Of a stretch of 64,000 nucleotides of DNA, positions 1 through 9,041 are shown one piece after another. The translations under genes and the position numbers were made by a program. The stretch is taken from the NCBI RefSeq assembly GCF_900104095.1, contig NZ_FNJO01000007.1, forward strand, positions 277,603 to 341,602, read 5' to 3'. Source of the stretch: Ralstonia sp. 25mfcol4.1 (GTDB taxonomy: Bacteria; Pseudomonadota; Gammaproteobacteria; Burkholderiales; Burkholderiaceae). The notes below the pieces were generated by a model. That model ran no database searches. It worked only from the letters and a program-made list of their open reading frames with translations, and was not told where the DNA came from. Numbering within the stretch: position 1 is the stretch's first letter; every line of letters begins with the position of its first letter.

Positions 1-112
1 CAGTGCCGGGCACGGCATCAGCGGCCTGCGCGCTGGTCACGGCAAGGCCCGAGAGGACCATGCCCGAGGCGATGCGCACGGCAGCTGCTGACCGGCGCGA
101 GGCGGCTGTCAT
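1..112 (-). CDS. fliO: Flagellar biosynthesis protein FliO (N-terminal fragment)
   Basis: Only the first 37 codons lie in the window; the gene runs off the left edge. The visible peptide starts MTAASRRSAAAVRIA and continues with a hydrophobic stretch ending in an AQA-A signal-peptide-like site, as in FliO, a membrane protein that helps assemble the FliPQR export gate. Its ATG overlaps the fliN stop codon as ATGA, so the two are probably translationally coupled. The identity rests on position directly after fliN plus this N-terminus; no diagnostic cytoplasmic domain can be seen. Confidence 0.7.
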   Translation of the reverse strand, partial: MTAASRRSAAAVRIASGMVLSGLAVTSAQAADAVPGT

Positions 113-576
113 TTGTTGAGCTTCCGGATACGTTCGGACGGCGTGATGATGTCCGTCAGGCGAATGCCGAACTTGTCGTTCACCACCACCACTTCGCCCT
201 GGGCGATCAGGTAGCCGTTCACGAGCACGTCCATCGGTTCGCCGGCCAGGCCGTCGAGTTCCACCACCGAGCCCTGCGCCAGTTGCAGCAGGTTCTTGAT
301 GGGCACCTTGGTGCGGCCCAGTTCCACGGTCAGCTGCACCGGGATATCGAGAATCATCCCGATATCGTTGTGGAAGCCGCTCGGCGCATCTTGTGCCAGG
401 GGCGGGAATACGGTGGAAGCCGCGGGCGTGGCGGTCGGCATGGCCGGGGCTGCCGGCGCCGTGGTAGCGGCCGCTTCGGCAGCGGGCGCAGCCTGTTCGA
501 CGCTGGTCTGCTCCGCCAGGGCGCTGGCCCAATCGTCCATCGGATCGACCGGCTTGTCCTGAGTGCCGTCAGTCAT
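109..576 (-). CDS. fliN: Flagellar motor switch protein FliN
   Basis: 155 aa. The first ~75 residues are an Ala/Pro-rich low-complexity linker, and the remainder is the SpoA domain (ILDIPVQLTVELGRTKVPIK, then LDGLAGEPMDVLVNG and VVNDKFGIRLTDII) typical of FliN. FliN forms the lower C-ring together with FliM and FliG, and takes part in rotation switching and export. The start overlaps the end of fliM by 8 bp and the stop overlaps the fliO start, so this is a compact fliL-M-N-O operon. The long Ala-rich N-terminus is common in beta-proteobacterial FliN. Confidence 0.97.
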   Translation of the reverse strand: MTDGTQDKPVDPMDDWASALAEQTSVEQAAPAAEAAATTAPAAPAMPTATPAASTVFPPLAQDAPSGFHNDIGMILDIPVQLTVELGRTKVPIKNLLQLAQGSVVELDGLAGEPMDVLVNGYLIAQGEVVVVNDKFGIRLTDIITPSERIRKLNK

Positions 577-1579
577 GATCGGTTTCCTTGTTGGGATCGC
601 TGTCTTGGTAATTGATCATTCGTTCCACGCGCAGTGCGTACTGGCCGTTCATCGAGCCGAAACCGCACTGCATGACGGGCACGCCGTCAACCTTGCCGAA
701 GATCTTTTCCGGCAGTTCGATCGGCAGCACGTCGCCTTCACGCATGGCCAGAACCTCGGCCACGGTGCTGCGCAGGTGCGCGAATTCGGCCACCAGTTCC
801 ACTTCGGCGGCACGCAGCTGGTTGGAAAGCTGGCCCAGCCAGCGCTTGTCCACCTCGACTTCGTCCTGCAGCGGATTCATCAGCAGATCGCGCAGCGGCT
901 CGATCATCGAGAAGGGGATACAGATATGCAGTTGCCCGCCCACGGCGCCCAGTTCGATGTGGAACGCGGTGGTGACCACGGCATCGTTCGGGCCGGCCAC
1001 GTTGGCGAACTTGGTGTGCATCTCCGAGCGGACATAGTCGAACTCGATCGGATGCACGGTGCGCCACGCCTGGCTGTAGCTGTTCAGCGTCAGGTCGAGC
1101 ATGCGGCGGATGATGCGCTGCTCGGTCTGGGTGAAGTCGCGGCCTTCCACGCGGGTGTGGAAGCGTCCGTCGCCGCCGAACAGGTTGTCGACCACCAGGA
1201 ACACCAGGTTCGGGTCGTACACGAACAGTGCGGTGCCCCGCAGCGGCTTCATGTGAACCAGGTTCAGGTTGGTCGGCACCGGCAGGTTGCGCACGAAGTC
1301 GCCGTACTTTTCGATCCTGACCGTGCCCACCGAGATGTCGGCGCCGCGGCGGATGAAGTTGAACAGCGCGGTGCGCAGTGCCCGGGCAAAACGCTCGTTG
1401 ATGATTTCGAGCGTGTGCAGGCGGCCGCGGACGATACGTTCCTGGTTGGCCAGGTTGTACGGCCGCACACCGCCTTCTTCGACGACCGGTGCGCTGGCCG
1501 CTGGCGTATCGGCTTCGCCGGATACGCCTTTCAGTAGTTCGTCTACCTCGTCCTGCGAGAGGAACTTGTCGTAGGCCAT
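569..1579 (-). CDS. fliM: Flagellar motor switch protein FliM
   Basis: 336 aa, the usual family length. The N-terminal peptide FLSQDEVDELLKGV is the conserved CheY-P binding EIDALL-type segment. The central CheC-like domain follows (LEIINERFARALRTALFNF, the GGDGR loop near residue 135, and FHIELGAVGGQLHICIPF), then the C-terminal SpoA domain that contacts FliN (DVLPIELPEKIFGKVDGVPV). FliM forms the middle of the C-ring and transmits CheY-P binding to FliG. It is separated from fliL by 149 bp with no gene and overlaps fliN. Confidence 0.98.
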   Translation of the reverse strand: MAYDKFLSQDEVDELLKGVSGEADTPAASAPVVEEGGVRPYNLANQERIVRGRLHTLEIINERFARALRTALFNFIRRGADISVGTVRIEKYGDFVRNLPVPTNLNLVHMKPLRGTALFVYDPNLVFLVVDNLFGGDGRFHTRVEGRDFTQTEQRIIRRMLDLTLNSYSQAWRTVHPIEFDYVRSEMHTKFANVAGPNDAVVTTAFHIELGAVGGQLHICIPFSMIEPLRDLLMNPLQDEVEVDKRWLGQLSNQLRAAEVELVAEFAHLRSTVAEVLAMREGDVLPIELPEKIFGKVDGVPVMQCGFGSMNGQYALRVERMINYQDSDPNKETDHD

Positions 1580-1728
1580 CTAGTGTCCTGCCCCGTGAAC
1601 GGCTGTGAGGATGAAACTGTCCATGCCCGGCTTCAGACGTCGCGCGTCACGCGACGGCAGGAAAGAAGTTCGGCGGGCAGTTTCATATCTATCGGTTTGG
1701 CTCAGGGTTCGCGGTGCGGACAGCAGTG

Positions 1729-2217
1729 TTACTGCACCACGAACGAAGTAAACAAGACATCCAGGATCTTCTGCGGCGGCAGACCCGGGGCAAACGGCTG
1801 GCTGATTGCCGCCTGAATGTCCTGGGCCAGCTTGCGCTTGCCTTCCACCGTGGCCAGATCGGCCGGCTGGCGTGCAGAGAGCAGCAGCAGGATGCGGCTG
1901 CGTGCTTCCGGCTGATACTGGGCCAGACGTCCCTGGGTGTCGGCATCCGCCACCTTCAGCGACAGGCCGGTGTGCAGGAAGCGGTCGCCGTCCTCGCTCT
2001 TAAGGTTGACGGTGAACGCATCCAGCGGCACGAAGATCGGCGGCGGCACCACCGGGGCAGCCGGAGCTGCCGGCTGGTGATTGCTGCTGAGGATGCTGCC
2101 CAGGAAAAAGCCGCCAGCAGCCAGCACCACTACCAGCACGCCGCCGCCAATCAGCAGCAGTCGGCCGCGCTTGCTCGAAGTGCCGCCAGTCTGGGAGGGG
2201 GAAAGCGTGTTCGCCAT
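1729..2217 (-). CDS. fliL: Flagellar basal body-associated protein FliL
   Basis: 162 aa from the ATG at 2217. An upstream in-frame extension to 2325 is open but gives a poor N-terminus, so the MANTLSPSQTGG start was preferred. A cytoplasmic Ser/Lys-rich head is followed by one membrane helix (LLLIGGGVLVVVLAAGGFFLG, about residues 20-40). A periplasmic FliL domain comes next, with VPLDAFTVNLKS, DRFLHTGLSLKVAD and a C-terminus ending VLFTSFVVQ. FliL sits beside the stator and supports motor torque. It is the first gene of the fliLMNO run. Confidence 0.95.
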   Translation of the reverse strand: MANTLSPSQTGGTSSKRGRLLLIGGGVLVVVLAAGGFFLGSILSSNHQPAAPAAPVVPPPIFVPLDAFTVNLKSEDGDRFLHTGLSLKVADADTQGRLAQYQPEARSRILLLLSARQPADLATVEGKRKLAQDIQAAISQPFAPGLPPQKILDVLFTSFVVQ

Positions 2218-2371
2218 GAGATGCCTGTGTCGGAATGCCTGCCATTCTTCCTGAATCGCAGGTAAGCAAAGGGCCGATAAAAAGGGGGAAACCCGCTTAG
2301 CTTGGCCGTTTGAGCCAGCGGGCATCGGGCGCAGGGGCGCATTGGCGCGCCATTTGCGCCTGCTACGCTGG

Positions 2372-2398
2372 TTAACGATAACGGGGCGCGGAACTTAA
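2372..2398 (-). promoter_or_regulatory. Weak candidate FliA (sigma28) promoter for fliL
   Basis: On the minus strand TTAAGTTC is followed by 11 bases and ATCGTTAA, about 155 bp upstream of fliL. The spacing is exactly that of sigma28 promoters, but only about 6/8 and 5/8 bases match TAAAGTTT and GCCGATAA. It may be a degenerate site or chance. Confidence 0.3.
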
Positions 2399-2570
2399 GA
2401 CGTGCGTGCCGGGATTCCTGTGGATCCTGACGTAAATGTAATGCATGAGCCGCTTTTACTCCGGCGATGCTGAACGGCCTTGCATGCAGCGGGAACCGTT
2501 CTAATCTGCAGCTTTGCAACAGTCCTGCACCCGCGAACCCTTGTCGTATCGTGTTTCGGCCAATTTAACT

Positions 2571-2590
2571 CTTATATAAGATATAAGACA
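2571..2590. promoter_or_regulatory. Palindromic operator upstream of acnB
   Basis: A perfect 10-bp palindrome CTTATATAAG is followed at once by ATATAAGACA, so the motif ATATAAG occurs twice, 7 bp apart. It ends one base before the -35 box of the acnB promoter. An AT-rich block in an otherwise GC-rich leader and its location argue for a regulator site controlling aconitase B. The cognate protein is not identified here. Confidence 0.55.
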
Positions 2591-2591
2591 T

Positions 2592-2620
2592 TTGATCTCC
2601 GGCGGACTTCGGATTACAAT
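2592..2620 (+). promoter_or_regulatory. Sigma70 promoter of acnB
   Basis: TTGATC (2592-2597), a 17-base spacer and TACAAT (2615-2620) form a good sigma70 promoter. Transcription would begin near 2627 and give a leader of about 77 nt before the acnB ATG. Confidence 0.7.
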
Positions 2621-2703
2621 CACGCGGCCGCTGGCGGTATTGCGCCGCCGGCCCACAAGAGACAAGGCAGTACCCGTTACAACCCTATTAACAGCAGGTT
2701 CCC

Positions 2704-5295
2704 ATGCTTGATACCTATCGCGCCCATGTCGCCGAACGCGCTGCGCTTGGCATTCCTCCTCTGCCGCTGACCGCCAAGCAGACGGCCGAGCTGATCGAAC
2801 TGATCAAGAACCCGCCGGCGGGTGAAGAGCAGACCCTGGTGGACCTGATTACGTACCGCGTGCCGGCCGGCGTGGACGACGCTGCCAAGGTCAAGGCTTC
2901 GTACCTGGCCGCCGTGGCCCTGGGTTCGGAAAAGACCGCCCTGATCTCGCGCGCCCGCGCCACCGAACTGCTCGGCACGATGCTGGGCGGCTACAACATC
3001 TCGCCGCTGATCGAACTGCTGGACGACGCCGAAGTGGGCGCCGTGGCCGCCGACGCGCTGAAGAAGACGCTGCTGATGTTTGACGCCTTCCATGACGTGA
3101 AGGAAAAGGCCGACAAGGGCAACGCCAACGCAAAGGCCGTGCTGCAGAGCTGGGCCGACGCCGAGTGGTTCACGAGCCGTCCGGAACTGCCGCAATCGCT
3201 GACGATCACCGTCTTCAAGGTGCCGGGCGAGACCAACACCGACGACCTGTCGCCGGCCCCGGACGCCACCACGCGCCCGGACATCCCGATGCACGCGCTG
3301 GCCATGCTGAAGAACAAGCGCGAAGGCGCGGCGTTCCAGCCGGAAGAAGACGGCAAGCGCGGCCCGGTGGCCTTCATCGAATCGCTGAAGGACAAGGGCA
3401 ACCTGGTGGCCTACGTCGGTGACGTGGTCGGTACGGGTTCGAGCCGCAAGTCGGCCACCAACTCGGTGCTGTGGTTCACGGGCGAAGACATCCCCTTCGT
3501 GCCGAACAAGCGTTTTGGCGGCGTGTGCCTGGGCAGCAAGATCGCCCCGATCTTCTACAACACGATGGAAGACGCCGGCGCACTGCCGATCGAACTCGAT
3601 GTGTCGCAGATGGAAATGGGCGACGTCGTGGAACTGCGCCCGTACGAAGGCAAGGCCCTGAAGAACGGCGCCGTGATCGCCGAATTCAAGGTCAAGTCGG
3701 ACGTGCTGTTCGACGAAGTGCGCGCCGGCGGCCGCATTCCGCTGATCATCGGCCGTGGCCTGACCGCCAAGGCCCGCGAGGCGCTGGGCCTGGCCCCGTC
3801 GACGCTGTTCCGCCTGCCGCAGAACCCGGTCGACACCGGCCGCGGTTTCACGCTGGCCCAGAAGATGGTCGGCCGCGCCTGCGGCCTGCCGGAAGGCAAG
3901 GGCATCCGCCCGGGCACGTACTGCGAACCGAAGATGACCTCGGTGGGCTCGCAGGACACCACCGGCCCGATGACGCGCGACGAGCTGAAGGACCTGGCCT
4001 GCCTGGGCTTCTCGGCCGATCTGGTGATGCAGTCGTTCTGCCACACCGCCGCGTATCCGAAGCCGGTCGACGTGAAGACGCACCACACGCTGCCGCAATT
4101 CATCAGCACCCGTGGCGGTATCTCGCTGCGCCCGGGCGACGGCGTGATCCACTCGTGGCTGAACCGCATGCTGCTGCCCGACACCGTCGGCACCGGCGGC
4201 GATTCGCACACCCGCTTCCCGATCGGCATCAGCTTCCCGGCCGGTTCGGGCCTGGTGGCCTTTGCCGCCGCCACCGGCGTGATGCCGCTGGACATGCCGG
4301 AATCGGTGCTGGTCCGCTTCAAGGGCAAGATGCAGCCCGGCGTGACGCTGCGCGACCTGGTCAACGCCATTCCGCTGTACGCGATCAAGCAGGGTCTGCT
4401 GACCGTGGCCAAGCAAGGCAAGCAGAACATCTTCTCGGGCCGTATCCTCGAAATCGAAGGTCTGCCCGACCTGAAGGTGGAACAGGCCTTCGAACTGTCG
4501 GACGCCTCGGCTGAACGTTCGGCCGCAGGTTGCTCGGTGCACCTGAACAAGGAACCGATCATCGAATACATCAACAGCAACATCACGCTGCTGAAGTGGA
4601 TGATCGCCGAAGGCTACCAGGACCCGCGCAGCCTGCAGCGCCGTATCAAGGCCATGGAAGCATGGCTGGCCGATCCGAAGCTGCTGGCTCCGGACGCCGA
4701 CGCCGAGTACGCTGCCGTGATCGAGATCGACCTGGCCGACGTGCACGAGCCGATCGTGGCCTGCCCGAACGATCCGGATGACGTGAAGACGCTGTCGGAC
4801 GTGGCTGGCGCCAAGATCGACGAAGTGTTCATCGGTTCGTGCATGACCAACATCGGTCACTTCCGCGCCGCGTCGAAGCTGCTGGAAGGCAAGCGCGACA
4901 TCCCCGTGAAGCTGTGGGTCGCCCCGCCGACCAAGATGGACCAGAAGCAGCTGACCGAGGAAGGGCACTACGGCGTGTTCGGCACGGCCGGTGCGCGTAC
5001 CGAAATGCCCGGCTGCTCGCTGTGCATGGGTAACCAGGCACAGGTGCGCGAAGGCGCCACGGTGATGTCGACCTCGACGCGTAACTTCCCGAACCGTCTG
5101 GGCAAGAATACCAACGTGTACCTGGGCTCCGCCGAACTGGCCGCCATCTGCTCGCGCCTTGGCCGTATCCCGAACAAGGAAGAGTACATGGCCGACATGG
5201 GCGTGCTGAACGCCAACGGCGACAAGATCTACAAGTACATGAACTTCGACCAGATCGAAGACTTCAAGGAAGTAGCCGATACGGTGACGGTCTGA
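2704..5295 (+). CDS. acnB: Bifunctional aconitate hydratase 2 / 2-methylisocitrate dehydratase
   Basis: 863 aa, almost the same length as E. coli AcnB (865). It interconverts citrate and isocitrate in the TCA cycle and can dehydrate/hydrate 2-methylisocitrate. The N-terminal HEAT-like region (residues 1-160) carries [15 protein letters not shown]. The swivel domain is next ([19 protein letters not shown], then [12 protein letters not shown]), followed by the catalytic aconitase domains. The [4Fe-4S] ligands are visible as Cys713 ([10 protein letters not shown]) and Cys771/Cys774 ([12 protein letters not shown]). The gene stands alone between its own promoter and a strong terminator. Family knowledge: AcnB apo-protein can act as an iron-sensing RNA binder. 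Confidence 0.99.
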   Translation: MLDTYRAHVAERAALGIPPLPLTAKQTAELIELIKNPPAGEEQTLVDLITYRVPAGVDDAAKVKASYLAAVALGSEKTALISRARATELLGTMLGGYNISPLIELLDDAEVGAVAADALKKTLLMFDAFHDVKEKADKGNANAKAVLQSWADAEWFTSRPELPQSLTITVFKVPGETNTDDLSPAPDATTRPDIPMHALAMLKNKREGAAFQPEEDGKRGPVAFIESLKDKGNLVAYVGDVVGTGSSRKSATNSVLWFTGEDIPFVPNKRFGGVCLGSKIAPIFYNTMEDAGALPIELDVSQMEMGDVVELRPYEGKALKNGAVIAEFKVKSDVLFDEVRAGGRIPLIIGRGLTAKAREALGLAPSTLFRLPQNPVDTGRGFTLAQKMVGRACGLPEGKGIRPGTYCEPKMTSVGSQDTTGPMTRDELKDLACLGFSADLVMQSFCHTAAYPKPVDVKTHHTLPQFISTRGGISLRPGDGVIHSWLNRMLLPDTVGTGGDSHTRFPIGISFPAGSGLVAFAAATGVMPLDMPESVLVRFKGKMQPGVTLRDLVNAIPLYAIKQGLLTVAKQGKQNIFSGRILEIEGLPDLKVEQAFELSDASAERSAAGCSVHLNKEPIIEYINSNITLLKWMIAEGYQDPRSLQRRIKAMEAWLADPKLLAPDADAEYAAVIEIDLADVHEPIVACPNDPDDVKTLSDVAGAKIDEVFIGSCMTNIGHFRAASKLLEGKRDIPVKLWVAPPTKMDQKQLTEEGHYGVFGTAGARTEMPGCSLCMGNQAQVREGATVMSTSTRNFPNRLGKNTNVYLGSAELAAICSRLGRIPNKEEYMADMGVLNANGDKIYKYMNFDQIEDFKEVADTVTV

Positions 5296-5377
5296 CGCGC
5301 CGCGTTTCTCCGCCACGGCGACGGCAGCAGTTGCAGCGCCAGTCGCCTGGCAGAGAAACGGCCTGATGGTCGATCAA

Positions 5378-5411
5378 CCCCGCACGCGTGCAAGCGCGTG
5401 CGGGGTTTTTT
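5378..5411 (+). terminator. Rho-independent terminator of acnB
   Basis: An 11-bp perfect stem (CCCCGCACGCG / CGCGTGCGGGG) with a six-base loop is followed by six T residues, 83 bp after the acnB stop. Confidence 0.9.
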
Positions 5412-5432
5412 GTTGTCGGCCGGAAAGCAGAA

Positions 5433-5464
5433 CGCCCGGCACGGCCTTGCGGCCGCACCGGGCG
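5433..5464 (-). terminator. Hairpin downstream of the DPYTDGAK-repeat gene
   Basis: Seven paired bases, a 2-base internal mismatch, five more pairs and a TTGC/GCAA tetraloop form a strong GC hairpin 27 bp past the stop of the minus-strand gene. The following sequence TTCTGCTTT is only moderately T-rich, so terminator strength is uncertain. Confidence 0.5.
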
Positions 5465-5490
5465 AATGGGTTGGACCGGCCCGACCGGCC

Positions 5491-5883
5491 TTACTTGGAC
5501 TTCGCCCCGTCGGTATAGGGGTCTGGCTTGCCGGTCTTTGCGCCGTCGGTGTACGGGTCGGGCTTGCCTACGCGGGCGCCATCCGTATAGGGGTTGTACT
5601 TGTCCGACTTGGCGCCGTCCGTGTACGGATCGGCCTTGGCCGACGGGGCCAGGTCGCTGCGGGTCGACTTGTTCGCGCCTTCGGTATAGGGGTCGAACTT
5701 GCCGGCCTTGGCGCCATCGGTGTAGGGGTCGGGCTTGCCCTTGGCGCCGTCGGTGTACGGGTCGGCCTTGCTGGCCTTGGCGCCCTGCGAATAGGGGTCG
5801 AACTTGTTCTGCGCGTGCGCAAGCGGCGCCATGGCCACGGCTGCCGCAGCGACGATCAGGCTGGAAAGAAGTGTCTTGCTCAT
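5491..5883 (-). CDS. Secreted DPYTDGAK-repeat protein of unknown function
   Basis: 130 aa. A clear Sec signal peptide (MSKTLLSSLIVAAAAVAMAP, cut after AHA-Q near residue 24) is followed by eight imperfect copies of an 8-residue unit, mostly DPYTDGAK (variants DPYSQGAK, DPYTEGAN, NPYTDGAR). Linkers of 2-4 residues (SK, GK, AGK, SDK, VGK, TGK) separate the units, with one longer break (KSTRSDLAPSAKA) between units four and five. The mature protein is therefore periplasmic or extracellular, hydrophilic and almost wholly repetitive. The Asp-rich turns could bind a cation or polymer, but no function is established. It is monocistronic, with hairpins on its downstream side. Confidence 0.85.
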   Translation of the reverse strand: MSKTLLSSLIVAAAAVAMAPLAHAQNKFDPYSQGAKASKADPYTDGAKGKPDPYTDGAKAGKFDPYTEGANKSTRSDLAPSAKADPYTDGAKSDKYNPYTDGARVGKPDPYTDGAKTGKPDPYTDGAKSK

Positions 5884-6050
5884 GGGAGCCTCGCCAGATT
5901 GGGGCGCGATTCAAGGGCCCGCCCGAGTGCGCCCATCAAGCCATCGGGCAGGCGGCATGACGCAAGTCTCAATTTGCTGTCATTGCAAGGATAGACCTTG
6001 CCGCTCGAACGTGCCGACGGCGGGCCATGCCGGCGCCGGCACGGTGTTCG

Positions 6051-6524
6051 TCAGTGGGAGTGGCCCTTGCGCTCGCGCGTCGACTCGCGCACATGCACGG
6101 CAGGCACATCGACCACGTCGCCTTTGGCGGTGGCCACCGCCGAGATGTCAGGCATCACCGGCATGGCCGGCAGCAGCACCGGCATGCCGAGCCAGTGGCC
6201 CCAGGCGTCCACCCAGGCACGCTGGGTGGCCGCGCCAAGTTCCAGCATGGCGTTGGCATAGTGCAGTGGGATCGACATCAGCGGCATCTGGCTGGTCCAC
6301 TGCCGCGCGTAGAGTTCCTCGGGGTCTTGCGGCACGAAGCAGGAGGCCCAGTCGAACTGGGTTTCCTCCACGATCGACCGCGAGAAGTCGGCGTTCAGGC
6401 CCATCATCTTTTGCCAGTTTTCCAGCAGCTTGTTGTCGAACGTCGCAAACGGCTGGAAGGCAGGCGGAAAAGCGAACGGCTGGAACGGCCAGGCGGCCCA
6501 GGGGTTCGTAGGTTGGCTTTGCAT
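6051..6524 (-). CDS. Phasin-like hypothetical protein
   Basis: 157 aa. A good ribosome site (TGGAG, about 10 nt before ATG) supports this start. The N-terminus is rich in Pro, Trp and Phe (NPWAAWPFQPFAFPPAFQPF). The middle is an amphipathic helix region with phasin-like spacing (NKLLENWQKMMGLNADFSRS, then ANAMLELGAATQRAWVDAWG). The C-terminus is polar and charged. Small proteins like this coat polyhydroxyalkanoate granules in Burkholderiales, but no PHA gene is adjacent and the match is only by general composition. No signal peptide. Divergent from the next LysR gene. Confidence 0.6.
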   Translation of the reverse strand: MQSQPTNPWAAWPFQPFAFPPAFQPFATFDNKLLENWQKMMGLNADFSRSIVEETQFDWASCFVPQDPEELYARQWTSQMPLMSIPLHYANAMLELGAATQRAWVDAWGHWLGMPVLLPAMPVMPDISAVATAKGDVVDVPAVHVRESTRERKGHSH

Positions 6525-6955
6525 GCTGAAGACTCCAGGTTGGAAACCGGTGACAAAGACGGTTTGGCAGCGCGGACGGTGCTGCCAGCGCTGGATGCGC
6601 CAGTCGATTGGACAGTTGACCCGGCGGGGGTGATGCCGGCTTCACGGGCAGGCAGCACGGGCATCGCTCGGGCCGACCACCACATCGTCATCCATCAAGG
6701 ACCACGGGTCAACCGGCGGATATCCCGGCCCCTTCGCGATTCGCGATGCAGTGTGTGGCACGAAAGTCGCCGGACCGCCTGCCATCGTGCAGGAGTCATG
6801 CGTCATGACGAAGACGGCGCGTCATCGCGGACACTGTGAAGCCTTCGGCCGCCTGACAGATGTCGTATGCCGTCCCCGTCACAACTGGCGCATGCCGTCG
6901 CGCCGGAGGCACAATAGGGGCTCGAAATTCACGCGGATCGCGACCGGGAGAGGAA
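6525..6955. other. Intergenic region between phasin-like gene and LysR gene
   Basis: 431 bp between two divergent genes. I see no convincing gene, hairpin with T-tract, or clear promoter pair. It presumably holds the promoters of both flanking genes. Confidence 0.5.
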
Positions 6956-7882
6956 ATGGAACTGCGGCAACTGCGCTACTTCGTGCACGTGGTGGAGCTT
7001 GGCAGCATGGGGCAGGCGGCCCAGCGGCTCGGCGTGGTCACGTCCGCGTTGAGCCAGCAGATCAGCCGTCTGGAAAGCGAACTGTCCACGCGGCTGCTGC
7101 AGCGCACGTCCAGTGGCGTGGTGCCCACCGATGCGGGGCTGGCGTTCTGGCGCCAGGCGCAACTGGCGCTGCGGCATGCCGACGATGCCGCGCTTGCGGC
7201 GCGTACGGCGCGGCTGTCGGGCCATGTCAGCGTGGGCATGGCGCCGAGCACGCTTGCCGTGCTGGGACCGACGTTCATGCTGGCCATGCGTGACAGGTAT
7301 CCCGATATCCGCCTGCATCTGGTCGAAAGCCTGTCGGGCGGCCTGGCCACGATGATCGGCGCGCGCCAGCTCGACCTGGCCGTGCTGTTCCAGTTGGAGC
7401 CGGGGCAACGCTGGAGCAGCATGCCGTTGCTGGAAGAACGCCTGTTCGTGATCGCGCGGCCCGACCAGCCCGGCCTGCCGGCCGCCGGGACCGTGCAGCT
7501 GAATGCCATCGGCGACCTGCCGCTGATCCTGCCAAGCGGCGCCCACGGGCTGCGCGCGGTGCTCAACGCGGCGTCGGCGCGCAACCAGCGTCCGCTGAAT
7601 GTGGTGGCGGAGATCGATGGCCTGGCGATGCTGATGGATGCCGTGCGCGCCGGCATTGGTGCCACCATCCAGCCCGGCGCGGCCGTGGCCCGCCATCTGG
7701 GCGATCCGCTGACGCTGATCGAGATCGCCGATGCCGGGGTGAGCCGCCCCAACATGCTGGTGAGCCTGTCGGACGATGAACTGTCGCCCGCCGGCCTTGC
7801 CGCGCGAAGCGTGCTGGAGCAGGTGGCGCGCGAACTGGTGACGGCCGGACGCTGGCCGGGCGCCACCCTTCACAAATCCTGA
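6956..7882 (+). CDS. LysR-family transcriptional regulator
   Basis: 308 aa from the ATG preceded by GAGAGGAA; an upstream in-frame extension was rejected because this start gives the canonical MELRQLRYFVHVVELGS. The winged HTH is at residues 1-60 (MGQAAQRLGVVTSALSQQIS), followed by the type-2 periplasmic-binding-like effector domain. The neighbour 94 bp downstream in the same direction is a Bug-type solute receptor, so the protein probably controls uptake of a carboxylate, a common arrangement in Cupriavidus. The inducer cannot be deduced. Confidence 0.93.
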   Translation: MELRQLRYFVHVVELGSMGQAAQRLGVVTSALSQQISRLESELSTRLLQRTSSGVVPTDAGLAFWRQAQLALRHADDAALAARTARLSGHVSVGMAPSTLAVLGPTFMLAMRDRYPDIRLHLVESLSGGLATMIGARQLDLAVLFQLEPGQRWSSMPLLEERLFVIARPDQPGLPAAGTVQLNAIGDLPLILPSGAHGLRAVLNAASARNQRPLNVVAEIDGLAMLMDAVRAGIGATIQPGAAVARHLGDPLTLIEIADAGVSRPNMLVSLSDDELSPAGLAARSVLEQVARELVTAGRWPGATLHKS

Positions 7883-7976
7883 ACACCGTCTGCTGCGTGG
7901 GGGCTGGCGCACATGGCGCGCGGTCCGTAGAGTCGGGGAACTCGAACGATTCCAACGATTCCCGCAGGAGACTCGC

Positions 7977-8978
7977 ATGACCCCACGCACGCCGCGCCGC
8001 ATCGCGCTGAAGGCGCTCGGCACCATGGCCCTGGCTGCCGCCATCCCGGCCCCTTTCACCACCGCTGCATTCGCCGCCGATGCCTGGCCGTCCAAGCCGA
8101 TCACGCTGGTCGTGCCCTTTGCGTCGGGCGGCACCACCGACATCATCGGGCGTGCCGTGGGCCAGCGGCTGGGCGAGGCGCTGGGCCAGCCCGTCGTGGT
8201 CGATAACCGGCCCGGCGCTGGCGGCACCATCGGCGGGGCGCTGGTGGCGCGCGCCAACCCGGACGGCTACACGTTCCTGCTGGCCACCGTGGCCCATACG
8301 ATGGCCCCCGGCATCTACAAGACGCTGCCGTACGACTTCCAGAAGGACCTGGAACCGATCGGCATGGTGGCGCTGACGCCGAACGTGGTGATCGTCAACC
8401 CGTCGATTCCGGCCAAGTCAGTTCAGGAACTGGTGGCCTACATCAAGGCCAATCCGGGCAAGGTCAACTATGGATCGGCCGGTATCGGCAGCACCGAGCA
8501 CCTGTCGGGCGAGCTGTTCCGCGCGTCTACGGGCACCGATATCTCCCATGTGCCGTACAAGGGTGGCGCGCCGATGATGACCGACCTGATCGCGGGCCAG
8601 ATCCAGATGGCGATCGAGACCAGCCCGTCGGCCAATCCGCATATCAAGAGCGGCAAGGTCAAGGCGCTGGCCGTGACGTCAGCCAAGCGTTCGGCCGCCT
8701 ACCCCGGCGTGCCGACCGTGGCCGAAAGCGGCGTGCCTGGATACGAGGTGACCACCTGGTATGCGTTGATGGCGCCGCATGGCACGCCCGAGGCGGTGCG
8801 CCAGCGCGTGAGCGCCGAGCTGGCCAAGGTGCTGAAGCAGCCGGACGTGCAGAAGCGATTCGACGAACAGGGCGTGACCGCCGGCGACATGACGCCGCAG
8901 CAGCTGGCCGGCTTCATCAGGACCGAAACCACCAAGTGGACCAAGGTGGCCAAGGATTCGGGCGCGAAGGCCGAATAG
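7977..8978 (+). CDS. Tripartite tricarboxylate transporter receptor (Bug family)
   Basis: 333 aa. A Tat/Sec-like signal peptide (MTPRTPRRIALKALGTMALA, ending TAAFAADAWP) precedes the Bug/TctC fold. The signature is KPITLVVPFASGGTTDIIGR, then DNRPGAGGTIG, VNYGSAGIGSTEHLSGELF and VPYKGGAPMMTDLIAGQIQ. Such receptors capture carboxylates in the periplasm. The TctAB membrane partners are not nearby, as is usual for the expanded Bug family, so the ligand and partner are unknown. Possibly co-transcribed with the LysR gene upstream. Confidence 0.93.
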   Translation: MTPRTPRRIALKALGTMALAAAIPAPFTTAAFAADAWPSKPITLVVPFASGGTTDIIGRAVGQRLGEALGQPVVVDNRPGAGGTIGGALVARANPDGYTFLLATVAHTMAPGIYKTLPYDFQKDLEPIGMVALTPNVVIVNPSIPAKSVQELVAYIKANPGKVNYGSAGIGSTEHLSGELFRASTGTDISHVPYKGGAPMMTDLIAGQIQMAIETSPSANPHIKSGKVKALAVTSAKRSAAYPGVPTVAESGVPGYEVTTWYALMAPHGTPEAVRQRVSAELAKVLKQPDVQKRFDEQGVTAGDMTPQQLAGFIRTETTKWTKVAKDSGAKAE

Positions 8979-9014
8979 CCGGATCAGGCCCGAGGCTGGC
9001 CAGTTTCCCGGCCG

Positions 9015-9041
9015 CCGCCGCGCGGTTACATCGCGCGGCGG
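9015..9041. repeat. Perfect inverted repeat between convergent genes
   Basis: Ten-base arms CCGCCGCGCG / CGCGCGGCGG separated by 7 bases lie between the convergent Bug receptor and LysE genes and include the LysE stop codon. It can form a strong hairpin on either transcript but lacks a T-tract. Confidence 0.6.

Noticed and set aside
2677..5316. 879-codon open frame antisense to acnB
   Set aside because: It is the high-GC mirror of the acnB coding sequence, His/Arg/Val-rich, with no domain; acnB is certain on the plus strand.
5497..5810. CRISPR-like array of ~30-bp repeats
   Set aside because: The repetition is the coding sequence of DPYTDGAK units; spacers are 2-4 codons, not 30-bp unique sequence, and no cas gene is near.
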